Made by a program: the position numbers and the translations under genes. Positions 51,853 through 60,529 of a stretch of DNA of 64,000 bases are shown here, piece by piece. The notes under the pieces are model-generated. The model was not told the origin of the DNA. It made no database searches and saw only the letters and a program-made list of their open reading frames with translations. This DNA is from Sediminicola luteus (GTDB lineage Bacteria > Bacteroidota > Bacteroidia > Flavobacteriales > Flavobacteriaceae): positions 1 through 64,000 of the forward strand of contig NZ_NBWU01000009.1 in the NCBI RefSeq assembly GCF_002514735.1, given 5' to 3'. Each line of letters starts with the position of its first letter. Positions within the stretch are counted from its first letter, which is position 1.

Positions 51853-53163
51853 TTAACAATAGGCGAAACGTACAAGGCCGTCTTCGTCAATACGTTCTAA
51901 ACGCACTTTATGTAGCGTATTTACTAATTGCGGGTCCCATGGCGCCTTTACTTTGACATAGTTCTCCGTAAACCCGTGTATATAACCTTCTTTGTTCTCG
52001 CCTTCGAACAAGACCATACGCTCACTGCCTAATTGACTCTCGTAAAACGCCCGTCGCTTTTTTACCGATAACCCCCGTAACATTTTACTTCGTTTGGTCC
52101 GGACCGCTTTGGACACTACTCCGCCCATTACTGCTGCTTCCGTATTATCGCGCTCCGAATAGGAGAAAACATGCAAGTACGAGATATCCAAATCTGCCAA
52201 AAAATTATAGGTATCTAAAAAATGATCATCGGTCTCCCCTGGGAAACCCACGATAACATCTACCCCAATACAAGCATGGGGCATTACCTCGCGGATGCGT
52301 TTTACCCGGTCTACATATAATCCGCTGAGATAGCGTCTACGCATTTTTTTTAGAATCTCGTCACTGCCACTTTGAAGCGGAATATGAAAATGCGGTACAA
52401 AATTGCGACTTTGGGCCACAAAATCTATAGTCTCGTTTTTTAGCAGATTGGGCTCTATGGAAGAAATGCGCAATCTGTTTACGCCTTCAACCTGATCTAG
52501 GGCCCTAACCAATTCCAAGAAAGTATGTTCGTGTTTTTTATTACCGAACTCCCCTTTGCCATAATCGCCAATATTAACTCCAGTAAGTACGATTTCTTGG
52601 ATGCCTTTAGAGGCGATTTCAGAGGCATTCTTTAGCACGTTTTCCAAAGTATCGCTGCGTGAGATTCCCCTTGCCAAAGGTATGGTACAGTAGGTGCATT
52701 TATAATCGCAACCATCTTGAACCTTTAAGAAAGCGCGGGTTCTGTCGCCGATGGCATAGCTGCCGACATAAAAATCGGCGTCCTCAATCTCACAACTATG
52801 TACTTCTCCTTGCTCATTTTTTGAAAGGTCGTTCAGGTAATCGGTAAGTTTGAACTTTTCGGTGGCCCCCAAAACCAAATCAACCCCATCTACAGCGGCC
52901 AATTCTTTGGGCTTAAGCTGGGCATAACAGCCTATGGCGGCCACAAAAGCATTCTCGTTGCGTTTTTGGGCCTGTTTTACCACCGTTTTAAAGCGCTTAT
53001 CGGCATTGTCGGTCACCGAACAGGTATTGATTACATAAATATCGGCCACCTCTTCAAAACCAACCCGATCAAAACCCTCTTGTTTAAAACTTCGGGCAAT
53101 AGTAGAGGTTTCTGAAAAATTCAGTTTACATCCTAAGGTATGGAAAGCCACTTTTTTACGCAT
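51853..53163 (-). CDS. mtaB: tRNA t6A37 methylthiotransferase MtaB
   Basis: This 436-residue radical-SAM enzyme adds a methylthio group to t6A at position 37 of tRNAs reading ANN codons. The N-terminal MTTase domain has conserved cysteines in LGCKLNFSE, INTCSVT and AIGCYAQ for the auxiliary iron-sulfur cluster; the SAM motif CDYKCTYC (about 150-157) binds the second cluster. IPLQSGSDEILKKMRRRY and VDVIVGFPGETD follow, and a TRAM-like C-terminus ends the chain. Length matches MtaB rather than MiaB or RimO, in keeping with the GCKLN start. Confidence 0.95.
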   Translation of the reverse strand: MRKKVAFHTLGCKLNFSETSTIARSFKQEGFDRVGFEEVADIYVINTCSVTDNADKRFKTVVKQAQKRNENAFVAAIGCYAQLKPKELAAVDGVDLVLGATEKFKLTDYLNDLSKNEQGEVHSCEIEDADFYVGSYAIGDRTRAFLKVQDGCDYKCTYCTIPLARGISRSDTLENVLKNASEIASKGIQEIVLTGVNIGDYGKGEFGNKKHEHTFLELVRALDQVEGVNRLRISSIEPNLLKNETIDFVAQSRNFVPHFHIPLQSGSDEILKKMRRRYLSGLYVDRVKRIREVMPHACIGVDVIVGFPGETDDHFLDTYNFLADLDISYLHVFSYSERDNTEAAVMGGVVSKAVRTKRSKMLRGLSVKKRRAFYESQLGSERMVLFEGENKEGYIHGFTENYVKVKAPWDPQLVNTLHKVRLERIDEDGLVRFAYC

Positions 53164-53202
53164 TGCTACACTTGTTCATTTCCTTGTTCGAAAAACGGGC
53201 TG

Positions 53203-53210
53203 CAAAGATA
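53203..53210 (-). promoter_or_regulatory. -7 element of mtaB
   Basis: On the minus strand TATCTTTG fits TANNTTTG, about 40 bases before the mtaB start; the -33 is not evident. Confidence 0.45.
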
Positions 53211-53235
53211 TTACAATTTCTTGAGTGGATTTTTT

Positions 53236-53243
53236 TAGTTTTG
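53236..53243 (+). promoter_or_regulatory. -7 element of the first membrane LytTR gene
   Basis: TAGTTTTG fits TANNTTTG and lies 18 bases before the ATG at 53262. Confidence 0.45.
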
Positions 53244-53261
53244 AAATCTCAACCCTAATGC

Positions 53262-54128
53262 ATGAAAGCCCTCAAGCGCCTAGCCCAACAGGAAATATTC
53301 TTTTACCCGCGACCATTATGGCGGAATACGTTGTGGGTCTTTTTGGCCGTAATGGCCATAATCTTGTTTTTGAATCCGCATAAGATTAAAAGTGTGGAGC
53401 AACCCAACCGGGTTTTACTCATGCTGGGGTTTGCCTTGGTGTATGCCCTAGGTTACTTAATAGCACATGCCTTGTTGGGTAGGAACAAAAAACAATGGAT
53501 GCGGTTAGAATTCATAGGGGTTTTATCGCTTTCGGCTGTTTTTACGGCCATGGGTATAGTGGCAATTCGAACTTTTGTTATGCATTACCAAACACCTCCG
53601 GAAATTATCTCTGGGAGCCCTTGGACCCCTTTTCAACCATGGCGGTTGTTTTCTATTTGTGCGATTCATTCGGGCATACAGACCGCCATGAATTACAGCT
53701 CTTATCTTTTGTTTCTTAGAAAGATGCTTACTTCTGGGCAAAATGAAATCGATTCGAATAAAAACAGGCACCAAGTAAACATACATTTTAAGGGAAAAAA
53801 CAAGAACGAAGCATTAACCTTGGAGGCCTCTCGTTTTTTATACGCCTCTAGTGAAGGACATTACGTGAACATCCATTTTATTGATGAAGGCCAAACCAAG
53901 AGCAAGTTACTTCGTAATAGCATGAAAAACATCCAATTGCAAACAGTGGCTTCCTCAACGGTATATCGCTGTCATAATTCCTATTTGATAAATCTATTAC
54001 ATGCGAAAGCCATAAAGGGTAATAGCAATAAAAGTGTGGTGGTTTTAAACCATGTTACTGAAAACATTCCGGTTTCCCCTTCTAAATTCGTATCGCTAAA
54101 ACGATTGGTGATTAATAAAGGCCAATAA
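53262..54128 (+). CDS. Membrane-anchored LytTR transcription regulator, copy 1
   Basis: This 288-residue protein has four membrane segments (about 21-38, 50-71, 82-105 and 128-152) and a cytosolic LytTR DNA-binding domain (about 184-285) with FLYASSEGHYVNIHF and YRCHNSYLINLLHAKAI. There is no receiver domain, so the signal should come through the membrane part. It is a paralogue of the gene at 56093: both start with a QEIFF/YEIFF-x5-LWR motif, and share QLQTV/ELQTV and CHNSYLINL/CHKSYIINL. Its 3' end faces a 37-codon membrane-protein gene and the terminator at 54127-54153. Confidence 0.92.
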   Translation: MKALKRLAQQEIFFYPRPLWRNTLWVFLAVMAIILFLNPHKIKSVEQPNRVLLMLGFALVYALGYLIAHALLGRNKKQWMRLEFIGVLSLSAVFTAMGIVAIRTFVMHYQTPPEIISGSPWTPFQPWRLFSICAIHSGIQTAMNYSSYLLFLRKMLTSGQNEIDSNKNRHQVNIHFKGKNKNEALTLEASRFLYASSEGHYVNIHFIDEGQTKSKLLRNSMKNIQLQTVASSTVYRCHNSYLINLLHAKAIKGNSNKSVVVLNHVTENIPVSPSKFVSLKRLVINKGQ

Positions 54129-54153
54129 AAAACCGCGCCTGGCGTGGCGCGGT
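54127..54153 (-). terminator. Terminator downstream of the first microprotein gene
   Basis: Perfect 8-bp arms ACCGCGCC/GGCGCGGT with a 6-base loop are followed, on the minus strand only, by TTTTTTATT. The orientation shows that minus-strand transcription coming through 54187-54300 ends here. Confidence 0.85.
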
Positions 54154-54186
54154 ATCACCGGGACGAAAAGGTACAATCAATCTAAA

Positions 54187-54300
54187 TCAGCAATCATCCT
54201 GCTCTCCATAAATGCTATCCTCGGTGTCTTCCAATTGATTCAATAGAAAATTGATCAATAGGATTAGGATAAGCAGGTATATCAATATCAAGAACATCAT
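54187..54300 (-). CDS. Predicted 37-residue membrane microprotein, copy 1
   Basis: The minus-strand frame from ATG 54300 encodes MMFLILIYLLILILLINFLL followed by the acidic tail NQLEDTEDSIYGEQDDC: one hydrophobic helix and a negatively charged C-terminus. A minus-oriented terminator lies 34 bases past the stop, supporting real transcription. An inverted repeat (AAGCTTG/CAAGCTT) ends at the start codon. A similarly built microprotein lies at the matching place behind the second LytTR gene. No homologue is known to me and no function is claimed. Confidence 0.6.
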   Translation of the reverse strand: MMFLILIYLLILILLINFLLNQLEDTEDSIYGEQDDC

Positions 54301-54324
54301 AAGCTTGTTTTATTGGGCAAGCTT
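54301..54324 (-). promoter_or_regulatory. Inverted repeat abutting the first microprotein start
   Basis: Arms AAGCTTG (54301-54307) and CAAGCTT (54318-54324) enclose a 10-base loop directly before the ATG. It could be an operator or an RNA hairpin limiting translation. The rest of 54325-54552 holds a second inverted repeat ATAACAC/GTGTTAT at 54446-54472 and nothing else I can interpret. Confidence 0.4.
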
Positions 54325-54552
54325 GTGGGGGAAGAAGACCGCCAATTCATGCCGATCCCCCGACTTGCCAAACCAAAGTTGAAATGGCCTGCCGGGAAAT
54401 TCAAAAAGCTTTCATGCCTTTATAAAGAAATCCATTTAAACGAACATAACACCTTCATATCATGAGTGTTATAAGTTTCGTGAAATCCCCCATTGGGCAT
54501 ACTTTTGAAAGCTGTTTTTAGTTAAAATCTGTTAATAAGGGAAAAGCCCCCC

Positions 54553-55803
54553 TTAACGCGGGAAATCAAGATTTACAAAATCGTTCTCTTTTTGGGGTAG
54601 CCAATTGTCTGGCCCTAGAATCCATTGGATCTGATACGGACGTTCCTTACCTGATCGATTGGAAGTAAGGTATGCGGTTTGATTCGATACATGTGTTATA
54701 TAAGCGATATCGTCTTTCGGTGAGTTTATACCTGCACCTAAATTACAGCTTACCCCAACAGTGGGAAAATTGAGATGCACATATAGATCATATCCCCCAA
54801 AGCCCGCATGTCCGTCGGAGGCGAAATACAAAATACCATCGGAGGCTTCGTTCGGATAGATTTCTTTACCACCAGTGTTTATGGTGCTACCTAAATTCAA
54901 TGGTTCCCCTATGTTTCCATTTTCCAAAATGGGCGCTTTATACAAATCTAGCTGGCCAAAGCCACCCGGTCTGTCCGAGGCAAAATATAAATGTCTCCCG
55001 TCTACACTCATTTTAGGGTACATATTGGAGTATTCGGGATGCATTAGTACCGGAACAGGGCTTGACCAATTCCCTTGTTTTGATGGGGCAGTAGCAAAAA
55101 TCCCGTATTCGAAAGTACCCTTTTGGGTTTCATATGACTTCATAAAATAGGCGGTTTGACCGTCTTTTGAAAGCGTAAAACTTCCTGCATGCCCTTTTTT
55201 ATCATTAATGGATGGATTGAGTAAACGAAGGGGCCCCGAATTTTCATCACGCACAGCCAACTCCATATCCGGGGACCCCTTCTCCAACATACTCAAATAA
55301 CACACATCATGATTAACATCGGTCAATATGACCGATTCTAATGCGTTCGTCCCTATATCAAATGCCCTAATTTCGGCACTAAGACCAATTTCAATTTCCC
55401 CTAATTGGTTTAGGGTAGCATAGTCTAAATTCGGGAATAAAGCTTCGATTTGGTGTTTTATTTCCCAAGACTGTTGTTCCTGCCCCAAAATTTCCAAGCT
55501 TCGCAACATACGCACCAAGGGCATTAGACCGTAGTTATTGGTATGCCCATGCCATTGGGTGTACCACTTACAGGCCATTTCGTATTCTTGCAACCAAAAA
55601 TGCATATTGGCCATTCTCATATATGCCGTTGAGCTCTTTAACCCTAATTGAATCAACTGATTTAGGTGTTGGATCTCATTTTTAAGGTTTTGGTTAGGGT
55701 GTTGCCCAAAACTGGCATTTTGCGAGCTTAGCTGCCATGGCCACATGACCACAAATACCAAAATGGAAAACAGCAACTTTCTTATTTTGAATACGCTTAT
55801 CAT
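54553..55803 (-). CDS. Exported PD40 beta-propeller protein
   Basis: From the ATG at 55803 this is a 416-residue protein with a signal peptide (about 1-27, LLFSILVFVVMWPWQLSSQ). Residues about 35-120 are TPR-like (NANMHFWLQEYEMACKWYTQ). Then come WD40-like PD40 repeats: GSFTLSKDGQTAYFMKS, MYPKMSVDGRHLYFASDRPGGFGQLDLY and IYPNEASDGILYFASDGHAGFGGYDLY (in parts SVDGRHLYFASDRPGG and ASDGILYFASDGHAGFGG). Larger relatives add an OmpA domain and act near the type 9 secretion system (PorE-like); here the OmpA domain is absent. It lies between the two LytTR/microprotein pairs. The earlier in-frame start at 55848 lacks a good signal peptide. Confidence 0.87.
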   Translation of the reverse strand: MISVFKIRKLLFSILVFVVMWPWQLSSQNASFGQHPNQNLKNEIQHLNQLIQLGLKSSTAYMRMANMHFWLQEYEMACKWYTQWHGHTNNYGLMPLVRMLRSLEILGQEQQSWEIKHQIEALFPNLDYATLNQLGEIEIGLSAEIRAFDIGTNALESVILTDVNHDVCYLSMLEKGSPDMELAVRDENSGPLRLLNPSINDKKGHAGSFTLSKDGQTAYFMKSYETQKGTFEYGIFATAPSKQGNWSSPVPVLMHPEYSNMYPKMSVDGRHLYFASDRPGGFGQLDLYKAPILENGNIGEPLNLGSTINTGGKEIYPNEASDGILYFASDGHAGFGGYDLYVHLNFPTVGVSCNLGAGINSPKDDIAYITHVSNQTAYLTSNRSGKERPYQIQWILGPDNWLPQKENDFVNLDFPR

Positions 55804-56092
55804 AGGTGGTTTATTTGGGTTCCAAACGGAATAGGCAGCAAAATTCAAATGTTGGGTGCATTCCTCAAAACTATTTTCAACTACACCATAACTATATCAT
55901 AAAAACCATTCTTTTTACCAGTATTACAGCAGCTTACACCATTTATGAAACATTGATGTTTTCATGTATTTGCTGCTATTATCAAAATTTTCGTGATAAT
56001 TATCTTACTTACTGCTTAGTATGAAATCCTACATCATTTCCGTTTCGTTTTTCGTATTTTAATCGGGAACGGAAAATTGATCAAACGCATTT

Positions 56093-56971
56093 ATGTTACA
56101 TCAAATAAAGGCTTACTTATCGTATGAAATATTTTTCCATACGGGAAATCTATGGAGAAGCAGTCTTTGGATCGGTGGTATGCTATTCTTACTCATGTTC
56201 ACTTTAGAGCCGCATAGTTTTGACCAGTTGCCTTTTTCGCATCAGTTACGGGCGGCCCTCATGAATATATGGCCTTTTATGCTGGGGTATATATTGGCTT
56301 GTACCCTGTATCGGAGGGATGCCAAAAATTGGAAACGCTGGCATCACTACATTCTTATCGTCATTGGAACCCTGATTACTACAGCCTTGTTGGTGCTGTC
56401 TAATTCTATGCTAAATGGTTTTATGGTGGCAAACGGCTACGATTTTGACCCCTATCTAACGATTAGACCAAGAAGTGTCTTGGTTACCTTAATGCTGAAT
56501 GCCGCCCTTTTCACTTCATTGAATTATGCCAAATACCTCTCTTTTTTAAAGAAAAAGCTAAACAAAAACATAAATGCCAAATTGAATGCGAATATCGAAA
56601 ACGATGTACAGGATGTGTATTTACGTGGTCGGAATAAAAACGAAATACTACGCATACCTTCCCATAGGCTAATTTGTTTGAAAAGTGAAGGGCATTATAT
56701 CAAAATCGTACACTTGGCAGGAGAAAAACAGGAGTTAAAAATTACGGTATTCCGAAATACACTTAAAGAAATGGAGCTACAGACCGTTACCTTACCCAGC
56801 GCCTTTAAGTGCCATAAATCGTATATCATCAATTTGAACATGGTTCGCAGTATTCGGGGCAAGGCCCAACAGTCATACCTATACTTAAGACATCTAGATG
56901 ACCCCATACCCATTTCTCCTGCCAAAATCGGTGTGCTACGCAAATATGTTGAAATGCGAAAAGTAGGCTAA
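56093..56971 (+). CDS. Membrane-anchored LytTR transcription regulator, copy 2
   Basis: This 292-residue protein repeats the layout of the gene at 53262: four membrane helices (about 22-40, 55-73, 83-105 and 125-152), a linker rich in K and N, and a LytTR domain (about 185-288) with LICLKSEGHYIKIVH and FKCHKSYIINLNMVRSI. There is no receiver domain. The 289 bases upstream are AT-rich without a consensus promoter, so expression may depend on a regulator. The second microprotein gene begins on the opposite strand and ends 5 bases past its stop. Confidence 0.92.
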   Translation: MLHQIKAYLSYEIFFHTGNLWRSSLWIGGMLFLLMFTLEPHSFDQLPFSHQLRAALMNIWPFMLGYILACTLYRRDAKNWKRWHHYILIVIGTLITTALLVLSNSMLNGFMVANGYDFDPYLTIRPRSVLVTLMLNAALFTSLNYAKYLSFLKKKLNKNINAKLNANIENDVQDVYLRGRNKNEILRIPSHRLICLKSEGHYIKIVHLAGEKQELKITVFRNTLKEMELQTVTLPSAFKCHKSYIINLNMVRSIRGKAQQSYLYLRHLDDPIPISPAKIGVLRKYVEMRKVG

Positions 56972-56976
56972 GGTCT

Positions 56977-57099
56977 CTATTTTGAATGAGAGCTTTCCTC
57001 GTTGTCGAACACTTCTTCCTTAGACTTTTCGTAGTAGTGTAATCCAGTATTTATCGCGATGATAACCAAGAATAGATACGCAATGGATAAAAACACCAT
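56977..57099 (-). CDS. Predicted 40-residue membrane microprotein, copy 2
   Basis: The minus-strand frame from ATG 57099 encodes MVFLSIAYLFLVIIAINTGL followed by HYYEKSKEEVFDNEESSHSK: one hydrophobic helix and a charged, mostly acidic tail. Size, order of parts and position relative to a membrane LytTR gene match the 37-residue frame at 54187-54300, though the sequences themselves have little identity. The stop lies 5 bases from the LytTR stop, tail to tail. No terminator is visible. Function unknown. Confidence 0.55.
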   Translation of the reverse strand: MVFLSIAYLFLVIIAINTGLHYYEKSKEEVFDNEESSHSK

Positions 57100-57264
57100 A
57101 ATGTTCGGATTTGTTTTAAAACCCAAATATCATGGTAACCAAATAGTCTATAAAAATCTTTTCATTTAGCTGTATAGCATTTCATAAGAAACAACTTACC
57201 ACTCTATATTTGTGTAAGTTACCTCGCAAATGAAAATACATCAATCTCACAAAAGACACAGAAA

Positions 57265-58443
57265 TCAGCCGTCCTTTCTATAGATTTTGGTTAGCTCAAA
57301 AACGGCATTCAATATATCGGCTTCCACTTGATCAAAGGCCAGCCCTCTTCTATTAAGAACCACCTCGGCTACTTCAAAAGCTTTTTTCGGTAAATAGGTC
57401 GTGAATCCAGCGGCACCACCCCAGCTAAAACTGGGCACAAAATTACGCGGGAAGCCGGTTCCGAATATATTGGTATTCACCCCAATAACGGTACCGGTAT
57501 TGAACATGGTATTGATACCACATTTCGAATGATCGCCCATCATTAGGCCACAAAACTGTAGCCCTGTTTTGGTAAAACGACCGCTGCCGTAGTCCCAAAG
57601 TTTAACTTCGGCATAATTGTTTTTCAAATTCGAAGTATTGCTATCGGCGCCTATGTTGCACCATTCGCCTAAGACCGAGTTGCCCAAATAACCTTCATGC
57701 CCTTTACTGGAATTGCCAAATATCACAGCATTGTTTACTTCACCAGAGACCTTAGAATTGGGCCCAAAAGTAGTAGGACCATATATTTTAGCCCCCATTT
57801 TAATAATGCTACCTTCGCCCAAGGCAAATGGTCCGCGGATAAAACTGCCTTCCATGATCAAGGTGTCTTTACCGATATAAATAGGTCCGGTCTTAGTATT
57901 TAATACGGTACATTCGATATCAGCCCCTTCTTCGACAAACAAAGGGCCATCGCCAATTACGGTATTGGTATCGGATATTTTGGCACTGGTTCGGCCATGG
58001 GTCAACAATTCAAAGTCTAAAGCTAGGGCTTCCCCATTTTTGGCGAATATATCCCAGGTATGATCTACCGACAAAAGGGGTTCGGTATACGCTATTCGCT
58101 CTAATGAATCTAATTGGGTTTCATCTAATAGTTCTTGGGCAACATAGGCCAACAGCCTATCCCCCATCCATAACCCCTGGCCATTTTCTAACCTTTTAAC
58201 AGTAGACAAAAGGGCTTCGGTAGGTATAAGGCAACCATTTACAAAATGATTGGATTCTTCTTGGTTAATGGGATACTTTACAGAAAGATAGTCCGCTGTG
58301 GCATGTGATACCGAACAGCCTGTAGTATGTTGCCATTTTTCGGTAATGGTCATAATGCCAATACGTATCTCAGCAACCGGACGTGTATAGGTAAACGGCA
58401 AAAGTGCCTGACGTTCAACACCATCAAACAAAATGATATTCAT
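57265..58443 (-). CDS. GlmU-family sugar nucleotidyltransferase-like protein
   Basis: This 392-residue protein has an N-terminal part resembling a nucleotidyltransferase (NIILFDGVERQALLPFTYTRPVAEIRIGI; in part RQALLPFTYTRPVAEIRIG) and a C-terminal left-handed beta helix with hexapeptide repeats: TVIGDGPLFVEEGADIECTVLN, FIRGPFALGEGSIIKMGAKIYG and AVIFGNSSKGHEGYLGNSVLGEWCNIGADSNTSNLKNNY (in parts). The helix resembles the GlmU acetyltransferase end. The N-terminal half lacks the glycine-rich GTRM loop of true pyrophosphorylases, so the activity is uncertain. It is probably co-transcribed with rpmE upstream only if the terminator at 58466-58500 is read through. Confidence 0.85.
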   Translation of the reverse strand: MNIILFDGVERQALLPFTYTRPVAEIRIGIMTITEKWQHTTGCSVSHATADYLSVKYPINQEESNHFVNGCLIPTEALLSTVKRLENGQGLWMGDRLLAYVAQELLDETQLDSLERIAYTEPLLSVDHTWDIFAKNGEALALDFELLTHGRTSAKISDTNTVIGDGPLFVEEGADIECTVLNTKTGPIYIGKDTLIMEGSFIRGPFALGEGSIIKMGAKIYGPTTFGPNSKVSGEVNNAVIFGNSSKGHEGYLGNSVLGEWCNIGADSNTSNLKNNYAEVKLWDYGSGRFTKTGLQFCGLMMGDHSKCGINTMFNTGTVIGVNTNIFGTGFPRNFVPSFSWGGAAGFTTYLPKKAFEVAEVVLNRRGLAFDQVEADILNAVFELTKIYRKDG

Positions 58444-58465
58444 ACCTTAAATTTTAGCCAAAATA

Positions 58466-58500
58466 AAAAAGTCACGCCCTAGGGACGTGACTTAAAAACA
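58466..58500 (-). terminator. Terminator of rpmE
   Basis: Arms AAGTCACG/CGTGACTT with a 9-base loop are followed on the minus strand by TTTTTTA. Confidence 0.85.
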
Positions 58501-58514
58501 AAAATATCGTTATT

Positions 58515-58769
58515 TTATTGTTTGCTGAACTTCTTGTATTTGTTCTTGAACTTGTCAATACGACCAGCAGTGTCGATAAGTTTAGACTTACCGGTATAGA
58601 ACGGATGCGAAGTTCTTGAGATTTCCATCTTTACCAATGGGTATTCAACCCCATCCACTTCCAAGGTCTCTTTGGTATCGGCGGTAGACTTGGTAATAAA
58701 CACATCATCATTGGACATATCCTTAAAGGCTACCAATCTATAGTTTTCTGGGTGAATTCCTTTTTTCAT
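58515..58769 (-). CDS. rpmE: 50S ribosomal protein L31 type B
   Basis: This 84-residue protein begins [19 protein letters not shown] and contains [31 protein letters not shown] (in part [21 protein letters not shown]). These are the marks of L31 type B, the zinc-free form; the CxxC pairs of zinc-binding L31 are absent. Length matches. It has a weak promoter and a good terminator and is probably transcribed alone. Confidence 0.97.
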   Translation of the reverse strand: MKKGIHPENYRLVAFKDMSNDDVFITKSTADTKETLEVDGVEYPLVKMEISRTSHPFYTGKSKLIDTAGRIDKFKNKYKKFSKQ

Positions 58770-58807
58770 TAGTATATAAAGTTTTGTACTTCTAAAATTT
58801 CAGAGTG

Positions 58808-58815
58808 CAAATTTA
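58808..58815 (-). promoter_or_regulatory. -7 element of rpmE
   Basis: On the minus strand TAAATTTG fits TANNTTTG, about 39 bases before the start codon; the -33 is unclear. Confidence 0.45.
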
Positions 58816-58939
58816 ATGTTTTTTTCTTTACCTCCTAATAGTGGGCAAAAAATAATTAGTTCTTATGGGAGGTGTAACAAATATATGGCGATCACTACTA
58901 ATCATATCGAAAATCAACTTATATAAATAATCAACTATT

Positions 58940-59464
58940 ATGGAAGAAAATCAAATCAAACCAGGAAAGTTCTCGTGGACTTATGGTTTAATCACCGGTA
59001 TGGCCAGTGTAATACTAGGTGCCATGCTTTACTTTGCCGACATGGCCTATGAACAGCGCTGGGAAGTAACAGTGCTAGGGCTACTTATTTTAACTGCAGG
59101 TGTTGTACTTGGCATACTCAGCTTTAAAAAAGCGAATGGCGGCTTTCTTAAGTTGGCACAAGCCCTGAAATTAGGAGCGGGAATTGGTGCTGTTGCAGCT
59201 CTTTTGGGAATTGTTTGGCATTTGCTTTTAACCAACGTAATCGAACCTGATTTTATCGATAATGTAATGGCCTTTCAAAAAGCCAAAATTTTAAAGGAAA
59301 ACCCGGGTATGGATGTTGCCCAATTGGATAAGGGTATGGAGATGCAAAAAAGCATTATGGCCTATGCCACTTATCCGGTAATGATTATTTTCAACGTTAT
59401 TGTTGGTCTAATCATTGGTTTGATCGCCGGACTGATTACAAAAAAAGAACCGGACACCTATTAA
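58940..59464 (+). CDS. DUF4199 family membrane protein
   Basis: This 174-residue protein has four membrane segments: about 14-31, 39-58, 72-94 and 142-166, the last with glycine-rich FNVIVGLIIGLIAGLIT. Between helices three and four is a soluble stretch with MAFQKAKILKENPGMDVAQLDKGMEMQK (in part KENPGMDVAQLDKGME). This matches DUF4199, a Bacteroidota family of unknown role often found before a DPM1-like glycosyltransferase, as here. The next gene starts 39 bases downstream. Confidence 0.92.
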   Translation: MEENQIKPGKFSWTYGLITGMASVILGAMLYFADMAYEQRWEVTVLGLLILTAGVVLGILSFKKANGGFLKLAQALKLGAGIGAVAALLGIVWHLLLTNVIEPDFIDNVMAFQKAKILKENPGMDVAQLDKGMEMQKSIMAYATYPVMIIFNVIVGLIIGLIAGLITKKEPDTY

Positions 59465-59474
59465 AAGAATATTG

Positions 59475-59482
59475 TACTTTTG
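59475..59482 (+). promoter_or_regulatory. -7 element of the glycosyltransferase gene
   Basis: TACTTTTG ends at 59482 and overlaps the in-frame TTG at 59480. It therefore favours the ATG at 59504 as the true start. Confidence 0.5.
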
Positions 59483-59503
59483 GATTACAATCCAAAGTAT
59501 CCT

Positions 59504-60478
59504 ATGGATCTATCGATAGTAATCCCATTATTAAACGAAAGGGAATCTTTAGTAGAACTCCACGATTGGATCGTATCGGTGATGCGATCCAATCGTTTTT
59601 TATATGAAATTCTCTTTATAGACGACGGCAGCACCGATGGGTCTTGGGAAACGATTGAAACACTTTCGGCCCAAAACCCCAATGTAAAAGGGGTCCGTTT
59701 TTTACGTAATTACGGTAAATCTCAGGCCTTACATGCCGGGTTCGCTCGGGTTAGCGGCGATGTGATCATTACCATGGATGCCGATCTACAAGACAATCCG
59801 GAAGAGATTCCCGAACTCTATCGCCTAATCACGGAAGAAGGTTTTGATTTAATCTCGGGCTGGAAAAAGAAACGATACGACCCAATTTTAGGGAAAAACC
59901 TGCCTTCCAAACTATTTAATTGGGCCGCCCGGAAAACCTCAGGGGTAAAACTTCACGACTTTAATTGTGGCCTTAAAGCCTACCGCGCCGATGTAGTGAA
60001 GTATATTGAGGTTCGGGGCGAAATGCATCGCTATATTCCCGTTTTGGCCAAGAACGCGGGCTTTGCCAAGATCAGCGAAATGGAAGTTAGGCATCAGGCC
60101 CGTAAATTCGGCAAGACCAAATTCGGGGCCGAACGTTTTATCAATGGTTTTCTCGATCTGATCACCATTTGGTTCGTTTCCAAATTCGGTAAAAGACCCA
60201 TGCACTTATTCGGGGCCTTGGGGGTTTTAATGTTTATAATCGGTTTTGGATTTTCGGCCTATTTGGGCATAGACAAGCTCTTTTTGAACCCTACGGGCAG
60301 ATTGATTACCGAACGCCCCGAGTTTTTTATAGCCCTTACGGCCATGTTGATTGGTACCCAACTGTTCTTGGCCGGATTCTTGGGGGAAATCGTGGTACGC
60401 TCCAGAACCCATGAGAAACGTTATGAAATTGCCCAGGAAATTTTCCCTGAGCAAGCGATTTCTACAATAAATACCTAA
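59504..60478 (+). CDS. Membrane-bound family 2 glycosyltransferase (DPM1-like)
   Basis: From the ATG at 59504 this is a 324-residue enzyme. The catalytic domain (about 1-225) shows SIVIPLLNERESL, DDGSTDGS and the metal-binding DAD in TMDADLQDNPEEIP, as well as FNCGLKAYRADV and ARKFGKTKFGAERF. Two C-terminal membrane helices follow (about 228-250 and 270-300). The pattern is that of polyprenyl-phosphate glycosyltransferases such as DPM1 and GtrB, which load a sugar from a nucleotide donor onto a lipid carrier. It follows the DUF4199 gene. Confidence 0.94.
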   Translation: MDLSIVIPLLNERESLVELHDWIVSVMRSNRFLYEILFIDDGSTDGSWETIETLSAQNPNVKGVRFLRNYGKSQALHAGFARVSGDVIITMDADLQDNPEEIPELYRLITEEGFDLISGWKKKRYDPILGKNLPSKLFNWAARKTSGVKLHDFNCGLKAYRADVVKYIEVRGEMHRYIPVLAKNAGFAKISEMEVRHQARKFGKTKFGAERFINGFLDLITIWFVSKFGKRPMHLFGALGVLMFIIGFGFSAYLGIDKLFLNPTGRLITERPEFFIALTAMLIGTQLFLAGFLGEIVVRSRTHEKRYEIAQEIFPEQAISTINT

Positions 60479-60529
60479 CCCAAACGTAATATTGCTTATA
60501 GACGATTTGTCTACCATAAATCAGCACAA

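Noticed and set aside
57230-57283. 17-codon plus-strand frame behind a TATATTTG
   Set aside because: It overlaps the end of the GlmU-like gene, has no hydrophobic or other recognisable feature, and a single -7 match in AT-rich DNA is weak evidence.
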